A DNA stretch of 64,000 nucleotides from Janthinobacterium rivuli (GTDB lineage: Bacteria > Pseudomonadota > Gammaproteobacteria > Burkholderiales > Burkholderiaceae_D). The position numbers and the translations under genes were made by a program. Below are positions 19,111 through 28,441 of this stretch, piece by piece (position 1 is the stretch's first letter; every line of letters starts with the position of its first letter). The stretch lies in contig NZ_WFLJ01000014.1 of assembly GCF_009208735.1 (NCBI RefSeq), positions 62,001-126,000 on the forward strand, in the 5' to 3' direction. The notes beneath the pieces were generated by a model that was not told where the DNA came from, did not search any database, and saw nothing but the letters and a program-made list of their open reading frames with translations.

Positions 19111-20051
19111 GCTGGACGGAAATCGTCATCGAAATCGCCCGTGACAACGCCGAGGCCATGTCCGACGCGTTGATGGAAGCGGGCGCCCTGTCGGTCTCGG
19201 TGGAAGACGCCGATGAAGGCACGGACGCCGAGCAACCGCTGTTTGGCGAGCCCGGCATGGAACCGAAGGAAGCGGCGTGGGAACGCAGCCGCGTGGTGGC
19301 GCTGACCGACGTCGACGCCGACCAGGCCGCCATCGTGGCCGCCGCGGCCCAGGCCGTCGGCATGGCGGAAGTGCCCGCCTTTGCCATGCGCCCCGTGGAA
19401 GAGCAGGACTGGGTGCGTTTGACGCAGTCGCAATTCGCGCCGATTCACATCGGCAAGAATATCTGGGTCGTGCCCAGCTGGCACGAGGCACCGGACCCGG
19501 ACGGCCTGATCCTGGAACTGGACCCGGGCCTGGCCTTCGGCACGGGCAGCCACCCGACCACGCGCCTGTGCATGGAATGGCTGGAAGCGAACCCTGCTCC
19601 CGGCAAGACCGTGCTCGACTACGGTTGCGGTTCCGGCATCCTGGCCATGGTGGCCAAGAAGCTCGGTGCGCACGCCGTGGCCGGCGTCGACATCGACCCG
19701 CAGGCGATCGAATCGGCGCGCGACAATGCCGAACGCAACCAGTGCGAAATCGAGTATTTCTTGCCAGACACGTTTGCCACCTCGGCACACGCCACGGCCA
19801 AGTTCGATATCGTCGTCGCCAACATCCTGTCGAGCCCATTGAAGCTGATGGCGCCGATGCTGTCGGGCCGTGTCGCCGACGGCGGCGCCCTGATCCTGTC
19901 CGGCGTGCTGGCACGCCAGGCGGAAGAAGTGGCCGCCGCCTATGCGCCGTTCATCGCGCTGGGTGTATGGGCCGAGCAAGACGGCTGGGTGGCCCTGCAT
20001 GGCCGCCTGGGCAGCACGCAAGCGCCTGCGCCCCGCGCGGAAGGTGCATAA
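19107..20051 (+). CDS. prmA: Ribosomal protein L11 methyltransferase
   Basis: SAM-dependent methyltransferase that trimethylates ribosomal protein L11. 314 residues from the ATG at 19107 that overlaps the accC stop. An N-terminal L11-recognition domain is followed by the Rossmann methyltransferase domain with [17 protein letters not shown], the SAM loop [21 protein letters not shown] and VANILSSPL. Slightly longer than E. coli PrmA because of an acidic insertion near residues 35-55. Follows accC as in many proteobacteria. Confidence 0.95.
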   Translation: MSWTEIVIEIARDNAEAMSDALMEAGALSVSVEDADEGTDAEQPLFGEPGMEPKEAAWERSRVVALTDVDADQAAIVAAAAQAVGMAEVPAFAMRPVEEQDWVRLTQSQFAPIHIGKNIWVVPSWHEAPDPDGLILELDPGLAFGTGSHPTTRLCMEWLEANPAPGKTVLDYGCGSGILAMVAKKLGAHAVAGVDIDPQAIESARDNAERNQCEIEYFLPDTFATSAHATAKFDIVVANILSSPLKLMAPMLSGRVADGGALILSGVLARQAEEVAAAYAPFIALGVWAEQDGWVALHGRLGSTQAPAPRAEGA

Positions 20052-20059
20052 GCACAGCA

Positions 20060-21310
20060 ATGGCCCTCGCCACCAAATGCCCCCATTGCAACACGATATT
20101 TCGGGTCGCTGCTGACCAGTTGAAGTTACGTGGGGGCATCGTGCGCTGTGGCACGTGCAGGGAAGTGTTTGACGGCAATGCCGCGCTGGTCGATCCGGCC
20201 GCGGCATCGCCGTTCTTGACCTCCGCTCCCGGCGCCGCCACGCCGCTGCCGGCCAGTTACCCGGCCGACAACATCCTGCCGTCCGCCACGGACGACGAAC
20301 CCATCTATTCCCTCGATTTCGACACCTCGTTCGACCCGTTCGGCATCTTGCCGGAAACGGCGCAGCTCAAGGACGATGCGGACGATGGCGAACACATCGA
20401 GCTGGACCTCGACGTCAGCCTGCCGGCCGAGGCGCCGCTCGATATACCTGAAGAAACACCAGCAGAAACACCGGCAGAGTTGCCTGAACCACCGTTGCCC
20501 CAGCCGGTGGCGCCCTTCAAGCGCCGCCAGGTCGATGACGCGCCCGCCTTCGCCACGTATCTGCGCGACAGCCGCCGCGAACCGAACCTGGAAACCGGCG
20601 CCGCGCCGCCATTGCCTGCCGCCGAAAAAGTCAGCCTGGACAAGCCCTTGCCGGCTGCCCATGCCACAGCCAGCTCTGCGCGCCGGGAACCGACCCTGGC
20701 CGACCATTCCTTCACGCCACTGCCCGCCGCCCCCATCGCAGCGGATCTGGCCGAAGAACAGGAAGAACCCATCCTGCCGCCGGTCGACGACGAGCCGGCC
20801 TTTGTGACCTTGGGCCGGCGCCGCGAACAGAGCGGCAAGGCCTTGCGCATGGCCATGGCCGCCGGTTCGGTGGTGCTGCTGCTTCTATTATTCCTGCAAG
20901 TGATGACCACCTTCCGCAATCCGCTGGCGGCGCAGTTTCCGCAGTGGAAGCCGACCCTGGTCGCGCTGTGCAAGCTCAGCGGCTGCAAGGTCGACTTGCC
21001 GGCGCAGATCGAGGCGCTGGCCATCGAGCAAGGCGAGTTGCAGGCCTTGAAGGAGCAAACTTTCTCCTACGTCTCGCTGCTGCGTAACCAGAGCCGCAGC
21101 GTGCAAGCCTGGCCCAGCATCGAACTGACCCTCAACGACGCCAACGACAAGCCGGTCTTGCGCCGCGTGATCGCGCCGCGCGACTACCTGCCGGCCACGA
21201 TCGACGTGAGCCAGGGCTTTGCGCCGCGCTCGGAACAAACCATCAAACTGTATTTCGCATTAGACCAGCTCACGGCGTCTGGCTACCATATCGCCATCTT
21301 TTATCCTTAA
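20060..21310 (+). CDS. Zinc-ribbon DUF3426 membrane protein
   Basis: 416 residues. The N-terminus is an MJ0042-type zinc ribbon with CPHC (Cys7, Cys10) and CGTC (Cys30, Cys33). A long acidic, Pro/Glu-rich region follows, then one membrane segment near 262-284 and a periplasmic C-terminal DUF3426 domain (ending ...TASGYHIAIFYP). The family sits downstream of prmA in many betaproteobacteria; its function is unknown. The start is the ATG 9 nt after the prmA stop; the long open frame upstream is a shadow of prmA. Confidence 0.85.
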   Translation: MALATKCPHCNTIFRVAADQLKLRGGIVRCGTCREVFDGNAALVDPAAASPFLTSAPGAATPLPASYPADNILPSATDDEPIYSLDFDTSFDPFGILPETAQLKDDADDGEHIELDLDVSLPAEAPLDIPEETPAETPAELPEPPLPQPVAPFKRRQVDDAPAFATYLRDSRREPNLETGAAPPLPAAEKVSLDKPLPAAHATASSARREPTLADHSFTPLPAAPIAADLAEEQEEPILPPVDDEPAFVTLGRRREQSGKALRMAMAAGSVVLLLLLFLQVMTTFRNPLAAQFPQWKPTLVALCKLSGCKVDLPAQIEALAIEQGELQALKEQTFSYVSLLRNQSRSVQAWPSIELTLNDANDKPVLRRVIAPRDYLPATIDVSQGFAPRSEQTIKLYFALDQLTASGYHIAIFYP

Positions 21311-21321
21311 CTGACACTATC

Positions 21322-22260
21322 ATGACCAAAACATCGCTGATCTGCGGCTCGCTTGCCACCGACACCATCATGCAATTCCCCGGCCGCTTCGGCGAATCCC
21401 TGCTGGCCGACCAGTTGCACAAGGTGAACGTCTCCTTCCTCGTGCCCACCATGCGCACGGAGTTCGGCGGCTGCTCGGGCAACATCGCCTACAGCCTGAA
21501 AATGCTGGGCGGCGACCCGCGCATCGTCGGCGTCATGGGGCAAGATAGCGCCGCCTACCTGGAGCGCCTGCAAAAGCTGGGCATTTCCACCGCCAACATC
21601 CTGATCAAGGCCGACAGCTACAACGCGCAGTGCTTCGTCACGGCCGATGCCGACAATAACCAGATCAATGCCTTCCACCCTGGCGCCATGTCGTTTGCGC
21701 ATGAAAACCCGATCGCCAATGCGGGCCCGGCCAAGGTCGCCATCATTTCGCCGGACGGCGACCAGGGCATGCTCAAGCACGCCGCCGACCTGGCCGAGCT
21801 GGGCATCCCCTTCATGTTCGACCCGGGCCAGCAGTTGCCACGTTTCAATGGCGAACAGTTGATCGACTTTATCAACAAGGCCACGTATGTGTCGGCCAAC
21901 GACTATGAAATGGAAATGTTGATGGAGCGCACGGGCTTGACCCTGCCGGACATCGCCAGCCGCCTGGAAGCGCTGATCGTCACGCGTGGCGAAAAGGGTT
22001 CGGAAATCTATACGGACGGCAAGCGCATCGACATTCCAGTCGTGACCGCCAAGGAAGTGCTGGACCCGACCGGCTGCGGCGACGCCTACCGTGCCGGCTT
22101 GCTGTTCGGCATCACCAACGACCTGGGCTGGGAAACCAGCGGCCGCCTGGCCAGCCTGCTGGGCGCCATCAAGATCGCCACCCAGGGCGCGCAAAACCAC
22201 GTGTTTACGCCGGAGAGCATCGCCGAGCAGTTCGAAGCGGCGTTCGGCTACCGCTATTAA
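21322..22260 (+). CDS. PfkB-family carbohydrate/nucleoside kinase
   Basis: Ribokinase-fold kinase, 312 residues. The N-terminal substrate region is ICGSLATDTI and GGCSGNIAYSLKMLGG, and the C-terminal PfkB signature DPTGCGDAYRAG carries the catalytic Asp at about residue 254. The pattern resembles bacterial adenosine kinase-type members, but the substrate is not certain from sequence alone. It starts 11 nt after the DUF3426 gene and is followed by a hairpin terminator, so it closes the rightward run. Confidence 0.85.
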   Translation: MTKTSLICGSLATDTIMQFPGRFGESLLADQLHKVNVSFLVPTMRTEFGGCSGNIAYSLKMLGGDPRIVGVMGQDSAAYLERLQKLGISTANILIKADSYNAQCFVTADADNNQINAFHPGAMSFAHENPIANAGPAKVAIISPDGDQGMLKHAADLAELGIPFMFDPGQQLPRFNGEQLIDFINKATYVSANDYEMEMLMERTGLTLPDIASRLEALIVTRGEKGSEIYTDGKRIDIPVVTAKEVLDPTGCGDAYRAGLLFGITNDLGWETSGRLASLLGAIKIATQGAQNHVFTPESIAEQFEAAFGYRY

Positions 22261-22270
22261 TATGTAGTCC

Positions 22271-22311
22271 GGTCGGCTTGCGCCCAAGCGCCAAGCCGAC
22301 CTTCTCGTTTT
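22271..22311 (+). terminator. Terminator after the PfkB kinase gene
   Basis: GGTCGGCTTG (22271-22280) pairs perfectly with CAAGCCGACC (22292-22301) around an 11-nt loop; TTCTCGTTTT follows. The T-rich tail is imperfect. It lies between the convergent PfkB and yggT genes. Confidence 0.65.
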
Positions 22312-22843
22312 ACCTCACCACAATAATCATCCCCACCAGCACCTGCGCGATCTGCAACAGGATCAGCGCCACCAGCAGCGACAAGTCCAGGCTGCCGACC
22401 AGCGGCACCACCTTGCGGATCGGACGCAGCAGCGGCTCGTTCAGGGCCCGTACGAACGGCGCCAGCGGCGCATGCGGGTTGACCCAGCTGAAGATGGCTT
22501 CAATGATCAGCAAGGCCATGAAACCGTAGAGTATCCATTGCAGGAAGCGTTGCAGCGACTTGAGCAGCACCACCTCGACGGGATAACCGGAAATAAACAG
22601 CACCGAGCTGGCCAGCAGCACGATCAGGAAGGCGCCGATCAGGCTGGCCCAGTCATACCCGCCCACGCCCGGCACCACGCGGCGCAGGGGGCGCACCAGC
22701 CAGTCGGACAATTGAAACGTGAATTGCGCCACCGACGAGGGTGGCCGCACGCGCACCGCCTGCATCCAGAAGCGCAGCAGCAACACGCCGCCCAGCAAGG
22801 TGGCGATGGTATCAACGATCAATGTAAGGATAACGATCAGCAC
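22310..22843 (-). CDS. YggT-family integral membrane protein
   Basis: Inner-membrane protein of 177 residues with two YGGT repeats, each with two hydrophobic helices (MLIVILTLIVDTIATLLGGVLLLRF and later ALLIIEAIFSW). Conserved PLRRVVPGVGGYDWASL and PIRKVVPLVGSLDLSLL segments mark the repeats. The family has been linked to osmotic tolerance and cell-envelope organisation, but no activity is firmly established. The start is a GTG at 22843 with GGAG 9 nt upstream. Confidence 0.88.
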   Translation of the reverse strand: MLIVILTLIVDTIATLLGGVLLLRFWMQAVRVRPPSSVAQFTFQLSDWLVRPLRRVVPGVGGYDWASLIGAFLIVLLASSVLFISGYPVEVVLLKSLQRFLQWILYGFMALLIIEAIFSWVNPHAPLAPFVRALNEPLLRPIRKVVPLVGSLDLSLLVALILLQIAQVLVGMIIVVR

Positions 22844-22855
22844 GACTAATTCTCC

Positions 22856-22891
22856 AAAAAAAAACCGCTGTGTGATTGAGTCACACAGCGG
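22856..22891 (-). terminator. Rho-independent terminator after the histone-like gene
   Basis: On the minus strand CCGCTGTGTGA and its exact complement form an 11-bp stem with a 5-nt loop (22865-22891) followed by a run of nine T (22856-22864). It lies 35 nt past the histone-like stop and just before yggT, separating the two leftward genes. Confidence 0.9.
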
Positions 22892-22926
22892 CGTGTTGCC
22901 TCATCCAGGCACCCGTATCGTTGGAA

Positions 22927-24192
22927 TTACGATGGGCGGGTGCTGGTTGGGAATGGCCAGGCTGCAGCCGGTGCCAACACGGTTTTTGCTACAGGTGCGA
23001 TAGGTGCCGACGGCTTGGCGACAGGAGCTGCCTTCTTCGGTGCGGCCTTTTTAGGCGCGGCCTTCTTGGCGGCCACGGCGGCTGGTGCCGCTGGAGCTGC
23101 TGCCGGCGCTGCTGCTGGTGCGGCTGCCACGACTGGTGCTGCGGCTGGCTTGGCGGCAGGTTTCGCTGCTGCTTTCGCTGCCGGCTTCGCTGCTACCTTG
23201 GCCGCTGGCTTCGCTGCTGGCTTGGCTGCTGGCTTCGCCGCTGCTTTGGCCGCTGGCTTGGCTGCAGGTTTCGCTGCTGCTTTCGCCGCTGGCTTGGCTG
23301 CTGGTTTCGCTGCGACTTTGGCCGCTGGCTTGGCTGCTGGCTTCGCTGCTACCTTGGCTGCCGGCTTGGCTGCAGCTTTTGCTGCTGGCTTCGCTGCTAC
23401 CTTGACTGCTGGCTTGGCTGCCGCTTTTGCTGCTGGCTTCGCTGCTGCCTTGGCCGCTGGCTTCGCCGCAGCTTTTGCTGCTGGCTTGGCTGCTGCTTTG
23501 GCCGCTGGCTTGGCTGCCGCTTTTGCTGCTGGCTTGGCAACGACTTTTTTCGCTGCTGGCTTGGCTGCCGCTTTGGCGGCCGGTTTCGCTGCCGCCTTGG
23601 CTGCAGGTTTCGCTGCGGCTTTTTTCACCGCTGCCTTGGCCGCTGGCTTGGCTGCCGCTTTTGCTGCTGGCTTCGCTGCTGCCTTGGCGACGACTTTTTT
23701 CGCTGCTGGCTTCACTGCTGCCTTGGCGACGACTTTTTTCGCTGCTGGCTTGGCTGCCGCTTTGGCGGCCGGTTTCGCTGCCGCCTTGGCTGCAGGTTTC
23801 GCTGCGGCTTTTTTCACTGCTGGTTTGGCTGCTGCCTTGGCGGCCGGTTTTGCTGCGGCTTTTGCTGCTGGCTTGGCGGCCGGTTTGGCGGCGGCTTTTT
23901 TCGCGACAGGCTTGGCTGCCGGTTTCGCTGCGGCTTTCGCTGCTGGCTTGGCTGCCGGTTTTGCTGCTGCCTTGGCCGCAGGTTTCGCTGCGGCTTTCGC
24001 TACTGGCTTGGCAGCCACTTTTGCTGCAGGCTTGGCTGCGGCTTTGGCGACTGGTTTGGCTGCTGGTTTCGCTGCGGCTTTGGCAGCTGGTTTAGCGGCA
24101 ACCGTCTTGGCTGCGGCTGCCGGCTTCTTCGCGGCAGGAGCAGCCTTGGCGGCTGGTTTCTTTACTTCTGATTTCTTAGCGGCTGTTGCCAT
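22927..24192 (-). CDS. Lys/Ala/Pro-repeat histone H1-like protein
   Basis: 421 residues, nearly all composed of Ala, Lys, Pro and Val in repeats of the KPAAKAAA type, with a short less-repetitive N-terminus (MATAAKKSEVKK) and a hydrophobic Pro/Ala-rich C-terminus. Such strongly basic tails resemble H1-like nucleoid proteins and AlgP-type regulators of proteobacteria, which bind DNA non-specifically; function here is inferred. The ATG at 24192 is preceded by AAGGAGAG. The nucleotide repeats make the region prone to length change, and the composition leaves several opposite frames open. A strong terminator follows. Confidence 0.85.
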   Translation of the reverse strand: MATAAKKSEVKKPAAKAAPAAKKPAAAAKTVAAKPAAKAAAKPAAKPVAKAAAKPAAKVAAKPVAKAAAKPAAKAAAKPAAKPAAKAAAKPAAKPVAKKAAAKPAAKPAAKAAAKPAAKAAAKPAVKKAAAKPAAKAAAKPAAKAAAKPAAKKVVAKAAVKPAAKKVVAKAAAKPAAKAAAKPAAKAAVKKAAAKPAAKAAAKPAAKAAAKPAAKKVVAKPAAKAAAKPAAKAAAKPAAKAAAKPAAKAAAKPAAKAAAKPAVKVAAKPAAKAAAKPAAKVAAKPAAKPAAKVAAKPAAKPAAKAAAKPAAKPAAKAAAKPAAKPAAKPAAKVAAKPAAKAAAKPAAKPAAAPVVAAAPAAAPAAAPAAPAAVAAKKAAPKKAAPKKAAPVAKPSAPIAPVAKTVLAPAAAWPFPTSTRPS

Positions 24193-24971
24193 TTGTCTCT
24201 CCTTCATCTGAGATGAGAAATTTAAGCTACAAGATTTAAACCCGTCCGACCCACCACAGGGATAGGCCAGGCGAATTATTCATCGGCACAAACGGTCGTT
24301 TGCGCTAATGAATTCGGCACCAGCTGAACTGCTGCAACTCCTCACGTTTGCAGCACTTCAGCCATCGTCGGTGCCACCCTGCTTTATCTCGCAGCTGGTG
24401 GCAAAGTCTGAATTCGGTCATTCGTTTTCGATGCCGTGCGTTTTTTCGCTCCTCGCATCGCGCTCGCCACAACACCCATGCGTCAAATAAAAAACCGCCA
24501 TGCCTGAAAAAATTCGGGCACGGCGGCAGACGAAAACGGTGTGGTTTTGTGCATATCCGTGTAAATCTGTATCCCTGTTTTGCGAGGTTTTTTCGCTACC
24601 GCGCTGGTTAAAAAACCCCGCATTCTAACGCTCGCATTTGCAATCTCATAAAGTACACGAAAACCTTGTCAATGCGCAACCGGCACGACACGTTTTCGCC
24701 CGCTTTTTTGCACGTTACGCGTGCTATCGCACAATCGCATGCCAAATGCCGCCGCCGGCGTGTCCGGAAACGATATTTACTCCCCGTCTCGCACGCATTC
24801 GCGCCATCCAAAAAATACGTCGCGGCACGCGCGATGCGGCGAAAAAATGGCCGCACTTTTCTGTGCCGGCGCGCCGCTGCGCGGCATGAAAAAACGGCGC
24901 GCAAACGCGCGGCAGGCGATGCCGCACCCCGTCTGCGCGAGGATGGCGGCAGGCCGAAAAAACGGGCGAGG
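24193..24971. other. Gene-poor stretch between the histone-like gene and the LysR gene
   Basis: 779 nt in which I see no convincing gene; the open frames present have atypical composition. It must carry the histone-like promoter on the minus strand. It also contains one T-tailed hairpin (24489-24526) and a longer inverted pair GCGAGGTTTTTT (24582-24593) / AAAAAACCCCGC (24610-24621). From 24720 to 24960 A-rich and G/C-rich blocks alternate with many small hairpins such as GCGCGCAAACGCGC. A non-coding RNA is possible but unproven. Confidence 0.4.
24489..24526 (-). terminator. Hairpin terminator facing leftward in the gene-poor stretch
   Basis: A 14-bp imperfect stem (24495-24508 with 24513-24526) with two mismatched or wobble positions is followed on the minus strand by six T (24489-24494). 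The only annotated leftward gene upstream is the LysR gene, 450 nt away, so it ends either a long LysR 3' region or an unannotated RNA. Confidence 0.65.
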
Positions 24972-25892
24972 CTAGCGCACGTCGCCGGAAGACGCCGGCC
25001 GGGAAAGCGCCAGCGCCGTATCGATGAAGGCGCGCAGTTTTGGCTGGCTCTGGGTACGCGCAGGAAAATACAGGAACAATCCGCTCGTCGGCGGCACGTC
25101 GTTTTCCAGCACTCGCAGCAAGCTGCCGCTCGCCAGATCACCTTCGATTTCCACGTCCGGCAGATAGGCCAGGCCCAGGCCCGCGCGGGCGAAATCGGCG
25201 ATCAGCGTGGTGTCGTTGACGACCAGGGGCGCGCCGGTTTCCACCAACAATTCTTCGCCATCGCGCACGAAGCGCCAGCGGTGCACGGCGCCGGAAGTGT
25301 GAAAGCGGTAGGCCACGGTGTCGTGGCGCATCAGCTCTTCCGGGATCAGCGGCCGCCCTTTGCGCTCGAAGTAGGCGGGTGCGCCAACCACGGACCAGCG
25401 CAGGTCTCCCGTCAGGCGCACCGCCACCATCTCCGGCTCCACGGACTGTCCCAGGCGGATGCCGGCGTCGTAACCCTGCGCCAGCAGATCGACCGCGCCA
25501 TCGTCGAGCGACAGGTCGATGGTCACGTCAGGATAGCTGCTGCGAAAACGCGGTATCAATGCGCGCATGACCAGCGCGCCCAGCGCGCGCGGCACCGTCA
25601 GGCGCAGATGGCCGGCGGGCCGGTCGCGAAACATCGTCAGCGCGGCGAAGGCGTCATCGATCTGCCGGGTAGCGCCGGCCAGGCTGGCGTACAGGCCCGC
25701 GCCGGCTTCGGTGAAGGCGACATTGCGCGTATTGCGCTTGAAAAGCAGCACGCCATGCTGCCGTTCCATCACCTTGACCGCCTTGCTGACGGCCGTCACC
25801 GTCACGCCAAGCTGCAGCGCGGCCGCGCTGAAACTTTTGCGCTCGGCGACCGCGAGAAAGGTACGGATGCCATCGAGGGAGTTATTTTTCAT
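24972..25892 (-). CDS. LysR-family transcriptional regulator
   Basis: 306 residues: winged helix-turn-helix at 1-65 (FLAVAERKSFSAAALQLGVTVTAVSKAVKVMER) and a periplasmic-binding-like effector domain from about 90. It resembles the LysR group that often regulates adjacent oxidoreductase genes. It is divergent from the NTF2-like/SDR pair (122-nt gap), which it probably controls; that is inference from arrangement. The effector is unknown. Confidence 0.92.
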   Translation of the reverse strand: MKNNSLDGIRTFLAVAERKSFSAAALQLGVTVTAVSKAVKVMERQHGVLLFKRNTRNVAFTEAGAGLYASLAGATRQIDDAFAALTMFRDRPAGHLRLTVPRALGALVMRALIPRFRSSYPDVTIDLSLDDGAVDLLAQGYDAGIRLGQSVEPEMVAVRLTGDLRWSVVGAPAYFERKGRPLIPEELMRHDTVAYRFHTSGAVHRWRFVRDGEELLVETGAPLVVNDTTLIADFARAGLGLAYLPDVEIEGDLASGSLLRVLENDVPPTSGLFLYFPARTQSQPKLRAFIDTALALSRPASSGDVR

Positions 25893-26014
25893 GCGGGATC
25901 ATGCGCCAATAATGAACCTGAAGTTTAAAGCCTATCACCCTGACCGTACTATTTCTCTGCAATTGAACGCCATATGATGGTCGCTCCCTACCTCTCCACC
26001 CGAAAGGAAGCACC

Positions 26015-26344
26015 ATGTCTCTGCTCATGCCGACCATCGTCGGCGACTACTTTAACGCCGAAAACCATCACGATGGCGACGCCGTGGCGCAGTGTTTCTC
26101 TGCCGATGGCGTCGTGCATGACGAAGGCCATGCGCACGCGGGCCATGCCGCCATCAAGGCTTGGAAAGAAGCTGGCAGCAAGCAGTACGGCGCCAGCGTC
26201 AGCCCCACCTCGGCCGACATGCAGGGCGCGCGCTGCCTGGTCACCTGCAGCGTCAGTGGCAGTTTTCCCGGCAGCCCGCTGGCGCTGCGCTTTGCCTTCA
26301 CCCTCGCCGGCGACCGCATCGCGACCCTGGAGATCAGCGCATGA
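26015..26344 (+). CDS. NTF2-like (SnoaL-type) small protein
   Basis: 109-residue cone-fold protein of the nuclear transport factor 2 superfamily: MPTIVGDYFNAENHHDGDAVAQCFSADGVVHDEG is the typical helix plus first strand, and RFAFTLAGDRIATLEI the last strand. Members are often small-molecule isomerases, hydrolases or binding proteins. AAGGAAG precedes the ATG. The stop overlaps the next gene's ATG as ATGA, so the SDR downstream is coupled and the two may act on the same compound. Confidence 0.82.
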   Translation: MSLLMPTIVGDYFNAENHHDGDAVAQCFSADGVVHDEGHAHAGHAAIKAWKEAGSKQYGASVSPTSADMQGARCLVTCSVSGSFPGSPLALRFAFTLAGDRIATLEISA

Positions 26345-27117
26345 ATGCCGACTTCAAGGACAAGCGCGTGCTCATCACGGGCGGCACGAAGGGCATGGGC
26401 GCGGCGACCCTGCAACTGATGCTCGAGCGCGGTGCCCGCGTGGCGACCACGGCGCGCGCCGCCAGCGGCAGCTTGCCGGCTGGCGTGCATTTCATCGCGG
26501 CCGACCTGCGCACCCGCGCGGGAAGCGACACGGTGATCCGGGAAGCGCTGGCCAGCCTGGGCGGGGTCGATATCCTGATCAATAACGTGGGCGGCTCGAC
26601 GGCCGTCGGGGGCGGCGCGCTGGCCCTGGACGACGACGCCTGGGAAGACGCGCTCAATGGCAACCTGCTTGCCGCCGTGCGCCTCGACCGCGCCCTGCTG
26701 CCGGCGATGGTGGCACGCCAGTACGGCGTGATCATCCACATCTCGTCGATCCAGCGCAGCCTGCCGCTGTACGATTCGACGCTGGCGTATGCGGCCGCCA
26801 AGGCTGCGCTGAGCAACTACAGCAAGGGGCTGTCGAAGGAATTCGGTCCGCACGGCATCCGCATCAATACCGTCTCACCGGGCTTCATCGAAACCACGGC
26901 GGCCCAGGCGATGATACGGCGCTTGGCCGCACATGCCGGCATCGGCGAGGACGCGGCCCGCCAGGAGCTGATGCAGACGCTGGGCGGCATTCCCATCGGC
27001 CGCCCCGGCAAGCCGGAAGAAGTGGCCGAACTGGTCGCCTTTCTGGCCTCGGACCGCGCCGCGTCGATCCACGGCGCCGAGTATGTGATCGATGGCGGCA
27101 CCATCCCGACCGTATGA
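26341..27117 (+). CDS. Short-chain dehydrogenase/reductase
   Basis: NAD(P)-dependent oxidoreductase of the classical SDR type, 258 residues. The cofactor loop is TGGTKGMG near residues 14-21, NNVGG near 82-86 is the structural NNAG-like motif, the catalytic Ser is in HISSIQRS, and YAAAKAAL holds the Tyr/Lys pair. C-terminal GAEYVIDGGTIPTV is typical. The substrate is unknown. The start at 26341 overlaps the NTF2-like gene. Confidence 0.92.
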   Translation: MNADFKDKRVLITGGTKGMGAATLQLMLERGARVATTARAASGSLPAGVHFIAADLRTRAGSDTVIREALASLGGVDILINNVGGSTAVGGGALALDDDAWEDALNGNLLAAVRLDRALLPAMVARQYGVIIHISSIQRSLPLYDSTLAYAAAKAALSNYSKGLSKEFGPHGIRINTVSPGFIETTAAQAMIRRLAAHAGIGEDAARQELMQTLGGIPIGRPGKPEEVAELVAFLASDRAASIHGAEYVIDGGTIPTV

Positions 27118-27145
27118 ACCCGGTGCAATAAGCTTTCCACATAGC

Positions 27146-27173
27146 AAAAGGCCCCGCATCCGCGAGGCCTTTG
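27146..27173. terminator. Bidirectional terminator between the SDR and nrdB genes
   Basis: AAAAGGCCCCGC and GCGAGGCCTTT form a stem around a 3-4-nt loop, with A-rich left and T-rich right flanks, so the hairpin can terminate both the rightward SDR and the leftward nrdB transcripts. Confidence 0.8.
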
Positions 27174-27205
27174 TTACATGATGACTTGTGACGCCATCGG
27201 CTGGC

Positions 27206-28357
27206 TTATTCCCAGTTCAGCGCGCCGCCGGTCTGGTATTCCGTCACGCGCGTCTCGAAGAAGTTGCGTTCCTTCTTCATGTCGATCATCTCGCTCATCC
27301 ACGGGAACGGGTTTTCTTCCTGGGCGAACAGCGGCTCGATGCCGATCTGCTGCGCGCGGCGGTTGGCGATGAAGCGCAGATAGCCCTTGAACATCGGCGC
27401 GTTCAGACCCAGCACGCCGCGCGGCATGGTGTCTTCGGCGTACGCGTATTCCAGTTCCACGGCCTTCATGAACAGGTCCTTGATCTCTTCGCGGAAGGCG
27501 GCCGTCCACAGCTGCGGGTTTTCCATCTTGATCGTGTTGATCAAGTCGATGCCGAAGTTGCAATGCATCGATTCGTCGCGCAGGATGTACTGGTACTGCT
27601 CGGCAGCGCCCATCATCTTGTTCTGGCGGCCCAGCGCCAGGATCTGCGTGAAGCCGACGTAGAAGAACAAGCCTTCCATCAGGCAGGCAAACACGATCAG
27701 GGACTTGAGCAGCTTCTGGTCGTTTTCCACCGTGCCGGTGACAAACGCGGGGTCGGTCAGCGTGTTGATGAACGGGATCAGGAATTCATCCTTGTCGCGG
27801 ATCGACTTGACTTCGTTGTAGGCGTTGAAGATCTCGCCTTCGTCCAGGCCCAGCGATTCGACGATGTACTGGTAGGCGTGCGTGTGGATCGCTTCCTCGA
27901 ACGCCTGGCGCAGCAGGTACTGGCGGCATTCCGGCGCCGTGATGTGGCGGTAGGTGCCCAGCACGATGTTGTTGGCGGCCAGCGAGTCGGCCGTGACGAA
28001 GAAGCCCAGGTTGCGCTTGACCAGGCGGCGCTCGTCGTCCGTCAGGCCGTTCGGATTCTTCCACAGCTCGATATCGCGCTGCATGTTCACTTCCTGCGGC
28101 ATCCAGTGGTTGGCGCAGCCGGCCAGGTATTTGTCCCATGCCCACTTGTATTTGAACGGCACCAGCTGGTTGACGTCCGTCTTGCCGTTGATGATGCGCT
28201 TGTCGTCGGCATTCACGCGGCGCGCCACTTGCTCGGCGTTCGCTTCGGACGGCTCGGCGCCGGCCGGCAGGTTCAATTCGGTATTTCCCAGTGGCGCTTG
28301 CTGCGCCGGACGCGGCACAGCTGCCGACGTGGTTTCATCATCCCAAGACAACGACAT
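27206..28357 (-). CDS. nrdB: Class Ia ribonucleotide reductase, beta subunit
   Basis: Small subunit that holds the di-iron/tyrosyl-radical cofactor for deoxynucleotide synthesis. 383 residues from the ATG at 28357 (MSLSWDDE...), with purine-rich AAGGAAGAAG upstream; the longer frame starts at 28375. Metal ligands are visible in [13 protein letters not shown] (Glu, His, radical Tyr) and in [12 protein letters not shown] (Glu, His). It follows nrdA with a 118-nt gap that contains a perfect palindrome. Ends at a bidirectional terminator. Confidence 0.95.
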   Translation of the reverse strand: MSLSWDDETTSAAVPRPAQQAPLGNTELNLPAGAEPSEANAEQVARRVNADDKRIINGKTDVNQLVPFKYKWAWDKYLAGCANHWMPQEVNMQRDIELWKNPNGLTDDERRLVKRNLGFFVTADSLAANNIVLGTYRHITAPECRQYLLRQAFEEAIHTHAYQYIVESLGLDEGEIFNAYNEVKSIRDKDEFLIPFINTLTDPAFVTGTVENDQKLLKSLIVFACLMEGLFFYVGFTQILALGRQNKMMGAAEQYQYILRDESMHCNFGIDLINTIKMENPQLWTAAFREEIKDLFMKAVELEYAYAEDTMPRGVLGLNAPMFKGYLRFIANRRAQQIGIEPLFAQEENPFPWMSEMIDMKKERNFFETRVTEYQTGGALNWE

Positions 28358-28441
28358 ATTCTTCTTCCTTTCCATGCCGGCGAGCCGGCGATCCGCAACA
28401 GGCCCGTTGTATCGGACAATGCGGACATTGACAACATTGAA

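Noticed and set aside
22927-24192. Regular short repeats considered as a CRISPR or minisatellite array
   Set aside because: The period is codon-based and variable, with no spacers; it encodes the KPAAKAAA protein.
22940-24211. Long open frames on the plus strand opposite the histone-like gene (Ala/Gly/Phe-rich and Trp/Leu/Cys-rich)
   Set aside because: They result from the repetitive GCT/AAG/CCA codons of the real minus-strand gene. Their composition is implausible for proteins, and the Shine-Dalgarno and terminator fit only the minus strand.
24608-25141. 177-codon minus-strand frame overlapping the end of the LysR gene
   Set aside because: Cys/Arg-rich and out of frame with LysR; no sign of real coding.
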